Below, one piece after another: positions 43,969-53,056 of a DNA stretch of 64,000 nt (positions are counted from its first letter, which is position 1; every line of letters starts with the position of its first letter). The stretch lies in NCBI RefSeq assembly GCF_034059295.1, contig NZ_CP139141.1, positions 2,897,001 through 2,961,000 on the forward strand, read 5' to 3'. The DNA comes from Pseudomonas sp. HR96 (GTDB lineage Bacteria; Pseudomonadota; Gammaproteobacteria; Pseudomonadales; Pseudomonadaceae). The notes below the pieces were generated by a model. That model ran no database searches. It was not told the DNA's origin and saw nothing but the letters and a program-made list of their open reading frames with translations. The position numbers and the translations under genes are program-made.

Positions 43969-44841
43969 CTAGCGAAAGTGGTGCCCGTGCAGCTGCCGGA
44001 ACTGCGAGGGTGTCAGGCCTTTGTGCGCCTTGAACTGACGATTGAACAGCGCCAGGGAGCCGTAGCCCACTCGCTCGGCAATGGCCGCAACACTCAGGTT
44101 GCCTTGTACCAGCAACGCGCAGGCGTGGCCGATGCGCAGGCGCACCACGTATTCCAGGGTAGTGCAGCGAGTGTGCCGGCGAAACATGCGGTGGAACGCC
44201 GACACGCTGACGCAGGCCAGCTGGGCCAGCAGAGGGATGCTGACCGGGCTGCCATAGTGGCCGTGCAGATGTTCCAGCACCCGGTGGATGCGGATGTCTT
44301 CAAGGCCGGGGTTGCCGGAAGGCAACGGCCCTGCCGGCAGGATTCGGCTGGCCTGGCTGTCCCGCGCCAGGCGGTTGAGCACCGCCAGCAACGACACCAG
44401 GCGCTCGGCCGGAGCCTGTTCGACCATGGCCTCGATCAGCGGCCGCAGCTGCGCCCTGACCGCCGGACTGAACCCCAGGGCGTTGCGCGCCGCCGCCAGC
44501 ATTGGCCCGATCGGCGCCATTTCCGGCAGCAGCTTGACCAGCGATTCGGCCCAGGCTTCGGAAAACCAGATGACCAGCGCGATGTGCGGCTTGCCCGGAT
44601 CGATTCGTTCAGCCGACGACCAGCTGTGCGGAACATTGGGCCCCACCAGTATCAGGTCGCCGTCGTCGTAGAGCGCGACGTCATCGCTGATGTAGCGATG
44701 ACCCCGGCTGTTCAAGGTCAGGGTCAGCTCGTATTCCGGGTGATGGTGCCACTCGAAGGGTATCGCGTCGGCGAGGCGCCGGTTGAGCAAGGTCCAGGAG
44801 GCATTGGATGGGGTCGGGACCTTCTCGTAGCTCGGCTTCAT
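43969..44841 (-). CDS. AraC-family transcriptional regulator
   Basis: The 290-residue protein has an N-terminal cupin-like sensor (residues 20-110, 'WHHHPEYELTLTLNSRGHRY') and a C-terminal double helix-turn-helix ('VSIPLLAQLACVSVSAFHRM', and 'VAAIAERVGYGSLALFNRQF'). These are marks of the sugar-responsive AraC subgroup. It is placed to regulate the DUF1479 gene and the orphan binding-protein gene downstream. It follows the OsmC-YcaO gene by only 6 bases on the same strand. Confidence 0.9.
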   Translation of the reverse strand: MKPSYEKVPTPSNASWTLLNRRLADAIPFEWHHHPEYELTLTLNSRGHRYISDDVALYDDGDLILVGPNVPHSWSSAERIDPGKPHIALVIWFSEAWAESLVKLLPEMAPIGPMLAAARNALGFSPAVRAQLRPLIEAMVEQAPAERLVSLLAVLNRLARDSQASRILPAGPLPSGNPGLEDIRIHRVLEHLHGHYGSPVSIPLLAQLACVSVSAFHRMFRRHTRCTTLEYVVRLRIGHACALLVQGNLSVAAIAERVGYGSLALFNRQFKAHKGLTPSQFRQLHGHHFR

Positions 44842-44847
44842 GAGGGC

Positions 44848-47040
44848 CTACACCGCCTTGGCGCGCATCCCGTGCAGCTTGCGGTAGCTGTCCAGCAGGC
44901 GCAGGTGGCGGTCCAGGCCTTCGAGCTTGAGGCTGGTCGGCGTCAGCCCGTGAAAGCGCACGGTGCCGGCCATGGAGCCAATGGCCGCGTCCATCCGCTC
45001 GTTGCCGAACATGCGCCGCAGGTTGGTTTCGTAGTCCTCCAGTTCGAGGTCGTCGTCCAGTTCGATTTCCAGCAGCACATTCAACGCCTGGTAGAACAGC
45101 CCGCGGTCCACGCTGTTGTCGTTGAACTGCAGGAAGGCGCCGACCTGGTCCTGGGCCTGTTCGAAGTGCTGCAGGGCTAGGTTGATGAGCAGCTTGAGCT
45201 CGAGGAGGGTCAGCTGGCCCCAGGCCGTGTTGTCGTCGAACTCGATGCCGATCAGGGTCTTGATGTCGCCGTACTCGTCCAGCTCGCTCTCTTCCAGGCG
45301 ATCGAGCAGTGCCTGCAGGGCGTCGGCGTCGAGGCTGTGCAGGTTGAGGATGTCGGCGCGAAACAGCAGGGCCTTGTTGGTGTTGTCCCAGATCAGGTCG
45401 TCCACCGGGTAGATCTCCGAGTAGCCCGGCACCAGGATACGGCAGGCGGTGGTACCGGCCAGGTCGTACTGGGCCATGTACACCTGTTTGCCGAGGCCTT
45501 CGAGCAGGCCGAACAGGGTGGCCGCCTCTTCGGCGTTGGCGTTGGCACCCTGGGCGCTGAAGTCCCACTCGACGAACTCGAAGTCGGCCTTGGCGCTGAA
45601 GAAGCGCCATGAGACCACGCCGCTGGAGTCGATGAAATGCTCGACGAAGTTGTTCGGCTCCATCACCGCGTGGCCCTGGAAGGTCGGCTGCGGCAGGTCG
45701 TTCAGGCCTTCGAAGCTGCGCCCCTGGAGCAGCTCGGTGAGGCTGCGCTCCAGCGCCACTTCAAGGCTTGGGTGGGCACCGAACGAGGCGAACACGCCGC
45801 CGGTGCGCGGGTTCATCAGGGTTACGCACATGACCGGGAATTCACCGCCCAGCGAGGCGTCCTTGACCAGCACCGGGAAGCCCTGGGCCTCCAGGCCCTG
45901 GATGCCGGCGAGGATGCCTGGGTACTTGGCCAACACCTCCTGGGGCACGTCCGGCAGGGCTAGCTCGCCTTCGATGATCTCGCGCTTGACCGCCCGCTCG
46001 AAGATCTCCGACAGGCACTGTACCTGCGCCTCAGCCAAGGTATTGCCGGCGCTCATGCCGTTGCTGAGGAAGAGGTTTTCGACCAGGTTGGATGGGAAGT
46101 ACACCACCTCGCCGTCGGACTGGCGCACATAGGGCAGCGCGCAGATGCCGCGCTCGACGTTGCCCGAGTTGGTGTCGTACAGGTGCGAGCCGCGCAGCTC
46201 GCCGTCGGGGTTGTAGATCTTCAGGCACCAGGGGTCGAGGATGCCCTCGGGCAGTGCGTCCTTGCGCCCGGGCTGGAACCAGCGCTCGTTGGGGTAGTGG
46301 ACGAACTCGGCGTTGGCGATTTCCTCGCCCCAGAACTGGTCGTTGTAGAAGAAGTTGCAGTTGAGCCGCTCGATGAACTCGCCCAGCGCCGAGGCCAGCG
46401 CGCCTTCCTTGGTGGCGCCCTTGCCGTTGGTGAAGCACATCGGCGAGTGCGCGTCGCGAATGTGCAGCGACCAGACGTTAGGCACGATGTTGCGCCACGA
46501 GGCGATCTCGATCTTCATGCCCAGGCTGGCGAGCACGCCGGACATGTTGGCGATGGTCTGCTCCAGGGGTAGGTCCTTGCCGGCGATGCAGGTGCTGGCC
46601 TGGCCGGCCTGCTGCGGCATCAGCAGGGCCTGGGCGTCGGCGTCGAGGTTGTCGACTTCCTCGATGATGAATTCAGGGCCGGCCTGGACCACTTTCTTTA
46701 CCGTGCAGCGGTCGATCGAGCGCAGGATGCCCTGACGGTCCTTGGCCGAGATATCGGCGGGCAGCTCGACCTGGATCTTGAAGATCTGGTTGTAGCGGTT
46801 CTCCGGGTCGACGATGTTGTTCTGCGACAGGCGGATGTTGTCGGTGGGAATGTTGCGGGTGTCGCAGTACAGCTTCACGAAGTAGGCGGCGCACAGCGCC
46901 GAGGACGCGAGGAAGAAATCGAAAGGTCCTGGCGCCGAACCGTCGCCCTTGTAGCGGATGGGTTGGTCGGCGACCACGGTGAAATCGTCGAACTTGGCTT
47001 CAAGTCTGAGATTGTCGAGAAAATTGACCTTGATTTCCAT
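44848..47040 (-). CDS. OsmC-YcaO fusion protein
   Basis: The 730-residue protein has an N-terminal OsmC-like domain (residues 1-140, 'MEIKVNFLDNLRLEAKFDDF'), a YcaO domain (about 160-580, with 'GKGATKEGALASALGEFIER' and the ATP-site-like 'EIFERAVKREIIEGE') and an acidic C-terminal domain. YcaO enzymes activate amide backbones with ATP; stand-alone YcaO of E. coli assists methylthiolation of ribosomal protein S12 by RimO. The OsmC fusion is common in gamma-proteobacteria. ATG 47040 is the start of the OsmC domain. Confidence 0.9.
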   Translation of the reverse strand: MEIKVNFLDNLRLEAKFDDFTVVADQPIRYKGDGSAPGPFDFFLASSALCAAYFVKLYCDTRNIPTDNIRLSQNNIVDPENRYNQIFKIQVELPADISAKDRQGILRSIDRCTVKKVVQAGPEFIIEEVDNLDADAQALLMPQQAGQASTCIAGKDLPLEQTIANMSGVLASLGMKIEIASWRNIVPNVWSLHIRDAHSPMCFTNGKGATKEGALASALGEFIERLNCNFFYNDQFWGEEIANAEFVHYPNERWFQPGRKDALPEGILDPWCLKIYNPDGELRGSHLYDTNSGNVERGICALPYVRQSDGEVVYFPSNLVENLFLSNGMSAGNTLAEAQVQCLSEIFERAVKREIIEGELALPDVPQEVLAKYPGILAGIQGLEAQGFPVLVKDASLGGEFPVMCVTLMNPRTGGVFASFGAHPSLEVALERSLTELLQGRSFEGLNDLPQPTFQGHAVMEPNNFVEHFIDSSGVVSWRFFSAKADFEFVEWDFSAQGANANAEEAATLFGLLEGLGKQVYMAQYDLAGTTACRILVPGYSEIYPVDDLIWDNTNKALLFRADILNLHSLDADALQALLDRLEESELDEYGDIKTLIGIEFDDNTAWGQLTLLELKLLINLALQHFEQAQDQVGAFLQFNDNSVDRGLFYQALNVLLEIELDDDLELEDYETNLRRMFGNERMDAAIGSMAGTVRFHGLTPTSLKLEGLDRHLRLLDSYRKLHGMRAKAV

Positions 47041-47152
47041 GCGGGATGAACCTGATAAAAGACGCAAAAAGTGCCGTCGATTATCCCGGTTTTGCCGAGC
47101 AAAGTCTTGCTTGCAGGCCGGCGCCCGTCGACGCCGGCCAAGGCGTTGCCGT

Positions 47153-47692
47153 TCAGGCGAGCTGTTCGAGCCACTTGGCCACGTCGTCGCCGCTGCTCAG
47201 GGCCGGCTGCACCAGGCCGTCGACCATGAAGGTCGGCGACACGTGGATGCCGTTCTGGCGGGCGTATTTGGTGTGCCACTTCATCGCGTGCTGCAGCTGA
47301 GGGTTGGCAAAGGCTTCGGCCAGGGCCAGGCCACTGTAACGCTCCAGGCGGGCGATGATGTCGTTGGGCGTGGCGTCCATGTTCGGCCCGGCGGCGTGCT
47401 GCTCGAATTCGAACTCCTCGCGGTGGGCCGCCACCGCCGCCATCACCGCTTTGGCGCTGTCCTTGCCGCCAGGCAAGGTCGCGGCGGCGAGGATGGCCCG
47501 CACGATGACCGGCGAGAACAGGTGCCAGGGTTGCGAGTGCAGGACGATCCTGAGTGTCAGCCGGTCCTCACCGGCCTGGGCCAGCAAGGTATCGAGCTTG
47601 AGAAAGGCCTTGACCGAGAATGGGCAGGTGGGTTCGAGGAAGACTTCGAACAGTCGAGGGCCATGGCCCCAGGTGAGTACATTGGCAGGCAT
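47153..47692 (-). CDS. thioredoxin-fold (DsbA-like) protein with a single active-site Cys
   Basis: The 179-residue protein starts at ATG 47692 ('MPANVLTWGHGPRLFEVFLE'); the frame extends upstream but the conserved part begins here. The expected CxxC site reads CPFS (residues about 23-26), so only one Cys is left, with the cis-Pro segment 'GIHVSPTFMVDGL' near the C-terminus. No signal peptide is seen. Without the second Cys it is more likely to act as a glutathione-type or isomerase-like protein than a disulfide oxidase. The downstream gene is OsmC-YcaO, 112 bases away. Confidence 0.82.
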   Translation of the reverse strand: MPANVLTWGHGPRLFEVFLEPTCPFSVKAFLKLDTLLAQAGEDRLTLRIVLHSQPWHLFSPVIVRAILAAATLPGGKDSAKAVMAAVAAHREEFEFEQHAAGPNMDATPNDIIARLERYSGLALAEAFANPQLQHAMKWHTKYARQNGIHVSPTFMVDGLVQPALSSGDDVAKWLEQLA

Positions 47693-47804
47693 GGTGGATA
47701 GCTCCTGGGATCGGCATTGGCGATCGGTATGGGTGAGGGTCACAGCTTAGCAACCCAGCCGGGCTCCAGGGAGGCTACGCAGGCTCCTGCACTGAGCCGG
47801 GGTG

Positions 47805-49225
47805 CGCCACAAATCGCGTAGGCGCCGGCGAAGCTGGCGAGCGAAGCACCTCCGCACGCCAGGCTTGATTGGCCATGGGCTGCGATTCCGGCAAATGATC
47901 CGTCCGGCCTTCGAGGTGATGCCCTCGCCAGCTGCGCCGGCTCCTACACGGCTCCGCGATGCCCCACAGGTCGCGTAGGAGCCGGCGAAGCTGGCGAGCG
48001 AAGCACCTCCGCACGCCAGGCTTGATTGGGAATGGGCCGCAATACCGACAGATGATCCGTCCGGCCACCGAGGTGATGCCCTCGCCAGCTGCGCCGGCTC
48101 CTACACGGCTCCGCGATGCCCCACAGGTCGCGTAGGAGCCGGCGAAGCTGGCGAGCGAAGCACCTCCGCACGCCAGGCTTGATTGGGAATGGGCCGCGAT
48201 ACCGACAGATGATCCGTCCGGCCACCGAGGTGATGCCCTCGCCAGCTGCGCCGGCTCCTACACGGCTCCGCGATGCCCCACAGGCCGCGTAGGAGCCGGC
48301 GAAGCTGGCGAGCGAAGCACCTCCGCACGCCAGGCTTGATTGGGAATGGGCCGCGATACCGACAGATGATCCGCCCGGCCACCGAGGTGATGCCCTCGCC
48401 AGCTGCGCCGGCTCCTACACGGCTCCGCGATGCCCCACAGGCCGCGTAGGAGCCGGCGAAGCTGGCGAGCGAAGCACCTCCGCAGGCCAGGCTTGATTGG
48501 CCATGGGCCGCAATACCGACAGATGATCCGTCCGGCCACCGAGGTGATGCCCTCGCCAGCTGCGCCGGCTCCTACACCGCTCCGCGATGCCCCACAGGCC
48601 GCGTAGGAGCCGGCGAAGCTGACGAGCGAAGCACCTCCGCACGCCAGGCTTGATTGGCCATGGGCCGCGATACCGACAGATGATCCAACCGGCCACCGAA
48701 GTGATGCCCTCGCCAGCTGCGCCGGCTCCTACAAGGCTCCGCGATGCACCACAGGCCGCGTAGGAGCCGGCGAAGCTGGCGAGCGAAGCACCTCCGCACG
48801 CCAGGCTTGATTGGGAATGGGCCGCGATACCGACAGATGATCCGTCCGGCCACCGAGGTGATGCCCTCGCCAGCTGCGCCGGCTCCTACACGGCTCCGCG
48901 ATGCCCCACAGGCCGCGTAGGAGCCGGCGAAGCTGGCGAGCGAAGCACCTCCGCACGCCAGGCTTGATTGGGAATGGGCCGCAATACCTACAGATGATCC
49001 AACCGGCCACCGAGGTGATGCCCTCGCCAGCTGCGCCGGCTCCTACACGGCTCCGCGAAGCACCACCGCACGCCAGGCTTGATTGGGAATGGGGCGCGAT
49101 ACCAGCAGATGATCCGTCCGGCCACCGAGGTGATGCTCTCGCCAGCTGCGCCGGCTCCTACAGGGATCGGGGTGCGCCACAGCTGGCGGGGAATCCACCC
49201 AGCCACCGAAGGTATGCCATCGCCA
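47805..49225. repeat. tandem array of a 157-bp palindromic unit
   Basis: Eight units recur at exactly 157-base spacing (the gcgtagg motif starts at 47816, 47973, 48130, 48287, 48444, 48601, 48758 and 48915). A ninth unit at about 49058 lacks its left arm through a 42-base deletion, and a decayed tenth ends near 49225. Each unit carries inverted arms gtaggagccggcgaagctgg and ccagctgcgccggctcctac around a unique core. Units differ at a few sites (ggccatggg or gggaatggg; ccgtccgg or ccaaccgg). No coding function is supported. Confidence 0.95.
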
Positions 49226-49371
49226 CGCCCGATGCTTTGAGCAAGCCGACTGGACCGACGCCAGCGCTCTAGCCTGCGGCATTGGGCCTACCGTGATGAT
49301 CAAATGGCCCCCAAATTGCTTCGATTGATATCAGATTGCTACATCTGCTGAATCTATCTGGAGTTTGATAC

Positions 49372-49590
49372 ATGTTGCGCAGTGAATCCATGCCCTTGTC
49401 GCCCTCGGAAAGAAGCTGGCTGCCCTAGTGGGGCAGCACGGGCAAGTTGAGCATGGGCTGGTTCTGCCGGGTCAACCGCAGTCAGTACCCGGTGATCGAG
49501 CAGACGTTCGAAGGCATCGCCCAGACGCGGGTCAAGCTGCTGCAAGCCTGGGCCCAGGAGTATTGGGACCATCTGGCCGAACTGGCGCTG
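49372..49590 (+). pseudogene. broken gene start with an in-frame amber stop
   Basis: ATG 49372 has GGAG 8 bases upstream and opens 'MLRSESMPLSPSERSWLP', then meets TAG at 49426-49428. The same frame continues with 'WGSTGKLSMGWFCRVNRSQY', 'PVIEQTFEGIAQTRVKLLQA' and 'WAQEYWDHLAELA' before the protein-like sequence ends near 49590. The helix-rich continuation looks like a real protein segment, perhaps from a signalling protein. The family was not recognised. The rest of the gap up to 49741 holds no supportable gene. Confidence 0.5.
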
Positions 49591-49741
49591 GGCGTGTGCC
49601 TTTGCCCTTCCCGCTTTGCCATGCGAACGAAGCGGGCGGCGGCAAAGCCTACCAGAGGCCGTCAGGCCTGCCTGATTCCTTCATTTGTCGCTTCAAGTGC
49701 ACAGTTGTACACTCGGATTTTTCGTCACCGAGCCCCTTGCA

Positions 49742-50464
49742 ATGCTCTACCTACTGCGCCTTCTGCTGCTGGCCGTGCACTTCGTCGCGGTCGGCATCAT
49801 CGGTCTGCTGATCGGCCTGTGCCGCCCGTTTCATGTCGACAACACCCGCCGCTTCGCCCGCCTCTATGGCCTGGCCACCCGCCACATTCTAGGTATCCAT
49901 GTGCGGGCCGAGGTCGAGCCCCTGCATCGCCTGCCACCCGGCTACGTCATCGTTGCCAACCACCAGTCCAACCTCGACCTGTTCCTGATGGGCCGGCACA
50001 TCGCGCCGCGTACCGTGAGCATGGGCAAGAAAAGCCTGAAATGGCTGCCTTTGTTCGGGCAATTGTTCTGGCTGGGCGGCAATGTGCTGATCGACCGCAG
50101 CAATGCCTACCAGGCCCAGCGTGCCTTGGCCACCACCAGCCGCGCGCTGGCCGAGCAGCACACCAGCATCTGGGTGTTCCCGGAAGGCACGCGCAACCGC
50201 GGGCCACGCTTGCAGACGTTCAAGAAAGGCGCTTTCCAGATGGCCGTGGACGCCGGGGTGCCGATCATCCCGGTGTGCATCAGCCGTTACGCCGGCAGCT
50301 TGCGGCTCAACCGCTGGGTCAGTGGGCAGGTGCGGATCAAAGCGTTGCAACCGATCGCGACGTCAGGGCTGACGCGCAAGGACGTGCGTGCACTGGCTGA
50401 GCAGTGCCAGCGGCAGATGCAGGCCTGCATCGACGGCCTGCAGGATCAGGCCCCAGATCGGTGA
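49742..50464 (+). CDS. 1-acyl-sn-glycerol-3-phosphate acyltransferase (PlsC family)
   Basis: The 240-residue protein (ATG 49742) has an N-terminal membrane helix, the HX4D motif 'NHQSNLDLFLMG' (about residues 74-85), 'NVLIDRSNAYQAQRA' and the substrate motif 'VFPEGTRNRGPRLQTFKKGA', with 'VPIIPVCISRYAG'. It places the second acyl chain on lysophosphatidic acid in phospholipid synthesis. Pseudomonas carries several paralogues, so it need not be the housekeeping one. Confidence 0.88.
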   Translation: MLYLLRLLLLAVHFVAVGIIGLLIGLCRPFHVDNTRRFARLYGLATRHILGIHVRAEVEPLHRLPPGYVIVANHQSNLDLFLMGRHIAPRTVSMGKKSLKWLPLFGQLFWLGGNVLIDRSNAYQAQRALATTSRALAEQHTSIWVFPEGTRNRGPRLQTFKKGAFQMAVDAGVPIIPVCISRYAGSLRLNRWVSGQVRIKALQPIATSGLTRKDVRALAEQCQRQMQACIDGLQDQAPDR

Positions 50465-50521
50465 TGGACAAGCAGCTGGCACGGTCCGGGCACCTGACGC
50501 GCCCGGACCGTGCCGCCAGCC

Positions 50522-51712
50522 TTACACGAGGTTGGCGATGACCACGTGCGGCTCGACGTCGGCCTCGTAATCGACACCTTCGACTTCAAAGCCGAAAAGG
50601 CGCAGGAACTCGGTCTTGTAGCCGGCGAAGTCGGTCAGCGTGTTGAGGTTGTCGTTGTTGACCTGCCCCCACAGCTCGGCCACCTTCTGCTGCACCTGGG
50701 GTTGCAGCTCCTTGTAGTCGGCGCGCAGGCGACCTTCTTCGTCGAGGATCGGCTGCGGGCCGTACAGGCTGTCCTTGAACAGGCCGTAGACCTGCTCGAT
50801 GCAGCCTTCGTGGGTACCCTGCTCTTTCATTACCTTGAACAGCAGCGACAGGTACAGCGGCATGATCGGGATGGCCGAGCTGGCCTGGGTGACCACGGCC
50901 TTGAGCACCGAGACGCGGGCATCGCCGCCGTGGCGGGCGAGTTTTTCGCGGATGCTGACGACCTTCTGGTCCAGGTCCTTCTTGGCCGCGCCAATCGAGC
51001 CGTTCCAGTAGATGTCGTGGGTGATCTTCTCGCCCAGGTAGGTGAACGCGGTGGTCTTGGCGCCGTCGGCGAGCACGCCGGCGGCGTCCAGGGCGTCGAT
51101 CCACATCTGCCAGTCTTCACCGCCCATGACCGCCACGGTGCCGGCAATCTCGGCCTCGGTGGCCGCTTCCAGGGTGGTGTGCTTGACCACTTCCTTGTCG
51201 GTGTCCAGGCCCAGCTGGGTCACCGACTGGCCAATCGGCTTGAGGGTGGAGCTGAGCACTTCACCGGTCTTGGGGTGGGTACGGCGTGGCGCGGCCAGGC
51301 TGTAGACCACCAGGTCGATCTTGCCCAGGTCCTGTTTGATCAGGTCGATGGTTTTCTGCTTGATCTCGTCGGAGAAGGCGTCGCCATTGATGCTCTTGGC
51401 GTACAGGCCTTCGGCCTCGGCGAATTTGTGGAACGCTGCAGTGTTGTGAAAGCCCGCCGTGCCGGTCTTGCCCTCGACGCTTTCGCGCTCGAAGAACACG
51501 CCCAGGGTCTTGGCCCCGCCCGCGAACGCGGCGGTGATGCGCGCGGCCAGGCCGTAGCCGGTGGAAGCACCGATCACCAGGACGTTTTTCGGCGCATCGC
51601 TGATCGCGCCTTCGCGCTTGACGTAGTCGATCTGATGTTTGACGTTGGCTTCACAGCCGACGGGGTGCGTCGTCACGCAGACGAAGCCGCGAACGCGCGG
51701 TTTGATGATCAT
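50522..51712 (-). CDS. fabV: enoyl-[acyl-carrier-protein] reductase FabV
   Basis: The 396-residue protein (ATG 51712, '[20 protein letters not shown]') is FabV. It has the NAD-binding motif '[20 protein letters not shown]' and the Y-x8-K catalytic pair in '[12 protein letters not shown]'. FabV reduces enoyl-ACP in the last step of fatty acid elongation and is resistant to triclosan. AGGAGCT lies just upstream. It is monocistronic. Confidence 0.95.
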   Translation of the reverse strand: MIIKPRVRGFVCVTTHPVGCEANVKHQIDYVKREGAISDAPKNVLVIGASTGYGLAARITAAFAGGAKTLGVFFERESVEGKTGTAGFHNTAAFHKFAEAEGLYAKSINGDAFSDEIKQKTIDLIKQDLGKIDLVVYSLAAPRRTHPKTGEVLSSTLKPIGQSVTQLGLDTDKEVVKHTTLEAATEAEIAGTVAVMGGEDWQMWIDALDAAGVLADGAKTTAFTYLGEKITHDIYWNGSIGAAKKDLDQKVVSIREKLARHGGDARVSVLKAVVTQASSAIPIMPLYLSLLFKVMKEQGTHEGCIEQVYGLFKDSLYGPQPILDEEGRLRADYKELQPQVQQKVAELWGQVNNDNLNTLTDFAGYKTEFLRLFGFEVEGVDYEADVEPHVVIANLV

Positions 51713-51890
51713 GCAAGAGCTCCTCTTTATATAGGCCCCCGCCACGCAGGGCCGGGGCCATCCAGACTGACAAGGTGTAGACGCCAAAACCGCCGCGGCG
51801 TCACGCCACCTGCGCCAAAGGCCGCCATTCTACCGGGAAAACTGCCGTTGCACCGCTGCGGCATATCGACTGCGCCCTGGCGCCGGCCGG

Positions 51891-52937
51891 TCACGGGCAA
51901 CTGTTGGGCTTTTGCAGCCACTTGTAGACCACCGGCCACTGCGGCCGCGACACGCCGTTGACCGGCTCGATGGCCACCGGGTCCTTGCCCCACCAGGGGC
52001 CGGCGGCCCAATAGGCCAACGGCACGCAGTGGTCGTGCAGGTAGGACAGCAGGTTGTCCATGGCGGTCAGGTAGCGCGGGTCGTTGTCTGGCACACCGAA
52101 TTCGCCGAACTGGCCGCGTTTCTTGTTGCGCGCCAGCCATTCGACGAAGGGCTTGGCCCGGTTGACCCCGATCATCGGGTCGAAGGTGCCGGTAATGGGC
52201 TTGGCATAGGCGCCGGCGCTGCCCTCGTCGAGGTACAGGTGCGCCGAGTAGATCAGGTTGTTGGCCGGATCCTTCAACAGCAGCAGGTCGCCGTTGAGCG
52301 TGGGGTACTGGGTGGTGCTGGAGAAGCCGCGCCCGTCGACGTAGATGGGGTGCACCTTGTCGTAGGCGCGCACGCCATTGATGCCGGCCTGGGCATTGGC
52401 CCCCCAGTACTTGTCGGCGTCGCCGTAGGGTTCGTTCATCAGGTCGTAGCCGTGCAGGCCCGGGTTGTTGCCCCAGCGCTGGGCAATGCGCGCCATCAGG
52501 TCCTGGTAGGCCGAGGTCGGCACTGCGCTGGTGCCGATGATCTTGTTGTAGTAACGCCCATAGTTGTGCACGTCGATGATCACGCCCATGTCACGCGCCG
52601 CGGCCTGGGCCAGGAAGGTGTCGAGGCGCTGCGCGTAGGTGCTGGCGAACGCGCCATTGGCGGTCGGCTGCAGGCGTTCCCAGAGAATGCCGAAGCGGAT
52701 CACGCGAATGCCCGCTTTCTGCCATTTGTTCAGGTAGCTGGCGTCGGGGAAAACATAGTTGCGGTTCTCGATGCCCGGTATTGCCGTACCGCCCCAGCCG
52801 GCGGCCGCGACGTTGAGGTGGATCAACGGCGCGCCCTTGCCGTCGGTGAGTGGCTGGGCGGCTTGGGCTGGGAGCAAGGCCAAGGGCAAGGAAAGACAGG
52901 CGGTTGCCAGGGTGATGGCTTTCAGCAGATGTCGCAT
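51891..52937 (-). CDS. secreted GH5-type glycoside hydrolase
   Basis: The 348-residue protein has a Sec signal (MRHLLKAITLATACLSLPLA, cut after AQA) and a GH5 (cellulase family) barrel. Landmarks are 'IRVIRFGILWERLQPTANGA', 'VIIDVHNYGRYYN', the acid/base Glu in 'GYDLMNEPYG' and the nucleophile Glu in 'RGQFGEFGVPD'. It hydrolyses a beta-glucan or related polysaccharide, possibly of the cell's own exopolysaccharide. It lies about 120 bases from the sugar kinase gene on the same strand. Confidence 0.88.
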   Translation of the reverse strand: MRHLLKAITLATACLSLPLALLPAQAAQPLTDGKGAPLIHLNVAAAGWGGTAIPGIENRNYVFPDASYLNKWQKAGIRVIRFGILWERLQPTANGAFASTYAQRLDTFLAQAAARDMGVIIDVHNYGRYYNKIIGTSAVPTSAYQDLMARIAQRWGNNPGLHGYDLMNEPYGDADKYWGANAQAGINGVRAYDKVHPIYVDGRGFSSTTQYPTLNGDLLLLKDPANNLIYSAHLYLDEGSAGAYAKPITGTFDPMIGVNRAKPFVEWLARNKKRGQFGEFGVPDNDPRYLTAMDNLLSYLHDHCVPLAYWAAGPWWGKDPVAIEPVNGVSRPQWPVVYKWLQKPNSCP

Positions 52938-53056
52938 GCGCAGTTTCTCCTCAAGGTTTGACCACAGTCATTGACCATAGCAGGTCGGGTTTTGCGCCCG
53001 CGTGCCGGCCGACGCCGTGGCAGCCTCGCCTTGGGTGGGGCGACCTTGTTGCCGGT

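Noticed and set aside
47944..49010. A ladder of nearly identical 93-residue reading frames on the minus strand
   Set aside because: They recur every 157 bases because the repeat unit happens to be open in that frame. There is no ribosome-binding site, and each overlaps its neighbour.
47805..49225. CRISPR array
   Set aside because: Whole units repeat head to tail with no variable spacers, and no cas gene is near.
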